From: DATKGX01 sp035510555
GTDB lineage: Bacteria; Patescibacteriota; Microgenomatia; Levybacterales; UBA12049
DNA length: 12,493 bases
Direction: 5' to 3'
Assembly (NCBI GenBank): GCA_035510555.1
Contig: DATKGX010000006.1
Location: forward strand, 1-12,493
The notes beneath the pieces were generated by a model that made no database searches, was not told where the DNA came from, and saw only the letters and a list, made by a program, of their open reading frames with translations. Made by a program: the position numbers and the translations under genes. Below are positions 12,168-12,493 of this stretch, one piece after another (position 1 is the stretch's first letter; each line of letters opens with the position of its first letter).

Positions 12168-12493
12168 TGCGGATGGAGTAAGCCAGATTCTGTTTTAATT
12201 GCAATCTATCTTAGTACGATAATTGGTCGTTCTATTCCGATATTCTCGGAATGCCCTTTTTTCGATGCTTCCTTAAAGCAAGGTCACGTCCGCCTTTCGG
12301 CGAGACTTCGCATTAGTCAAAGGTTGCAGCAGGTAGGATTGCCCGTTTCACTCCCACTCGTCTCTGTTGCTCTCAGATTCTGTTAATTCAAAATCTGTTC
12401 GAAAACCTTAGCGTGGGTGAGATTTTCGAAACTAGCTATTACTAGTCGGAACTTACGTTCCAACCCCGGCTTTATACCTGTCTGGACTTTCCT
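12168..12493 (-). ncRNA. rnpB: RNase P RNA, 5' end outside the window
   Basis: RNase P RNA is the catalytic RNA that trims tRNA 5' leaders. The minus strand begins AGGAAAGTCCAGA at the window edge and ends with ACAGAATCTGGCTTAC (its last base at 12178). These are the two halves of the P4 core. CCAGA pairs with TCTGG, where most bacteria have CCGGG/CCCGG, so the change is compensated. CAACAGAGA and GAGTGAAACGGG are further conserved stretches. CGCC-GAAA-GGCG near 12290-12304 is a GNRA hairpin at the place of P12. P1-P3 lie beyond the right edge, so the 5' end is missing and the 3' end near 12168 is approximate (TCCATCC should pair with P1). Confidence 0.9.

Noticed and set aside
1..12493. CRISPR array, insertion sequence or prophage genes
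   Set aside because: I saw no regularly spaced repeats with unique spacers and no transposase, integrase or phage structural gene.

Overview
The window looks like part of a small, streamlined bacterial genome. It reads best as a member of the Candidate Phyla Radiation (Patescibacteria), perhaps Microgenomates-like. This is inference from gene content and style: tight gene packing, a tRNA without an encoded CCA end, a shortened RNase Y without its membrane anchor, genes that appear to start at the first transcribed base, and many small proteins without obvious relatives. No 16S rRNA is present, so the lineage is not proven.

Left part (1-4230): the end of the main ribosomal protein cluster, all on the plus strand. 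The order is rpmJ (5' end cut off), rpsM, rpsK, rpsD, rpoA, rplQ, rplM, rpsI and a small unknown gene. Most junctions are tight (0-7 nt, or a 1-nt overlap). Two breaks stand out. A promoter inside the 3' end of rpsD seems to give rpoA its own leaderless transcript. A 17-bp hairpin followed by a T-rich stretch, between rpoA and rplQ, looks like an intrinsic terminator. The L17 tail carries a Lys-rich extension that includes a tandem DNA repeat.

Middle part (4230-7390): accessory content. An unknown helical protein on the minus strand diverges from an RBBP9/YdeN-type serine hydrolase, with overlapping promoters. A minus-strand tRNA-Pro(GGG) follows, with a structured spacer upstream of it. Then comes a three-gene plus-strand set (an anchored two-domain lipoprotein-like or secreted protein and two small membrane proteins). 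Its first two genes have Shine-Dalgarno sites and the third overlaps its neighbour.

Right part (7390-12493): DNA repair and RNA metabolism. recA (leaderless promoter) and recX form an operon. rny (RNase Y) follows with its own strong promoter inside recX and an unusual folded leader with a 12-codon upstream ORF. A 352-bp spacer holds a perfect dyad beside the promoter of an HU-type DNA-binding protein gene. Next is an AI-2E family (PerM/TqsA-like) membrane transporter, and the window ends inside rnpB (RNase P RNA) on the minus strand.

The most interesting signals are the folded rny leader together with the soluble form of RNase Y, the set of leaderless promoters with a constant 6-8 nt gap between the -10 box and the start codon, and the scattered CTGAGC/CTTCGG-type repeats (2536, 2970, 5558, 7451), one of them inside the coding part of rplQ.
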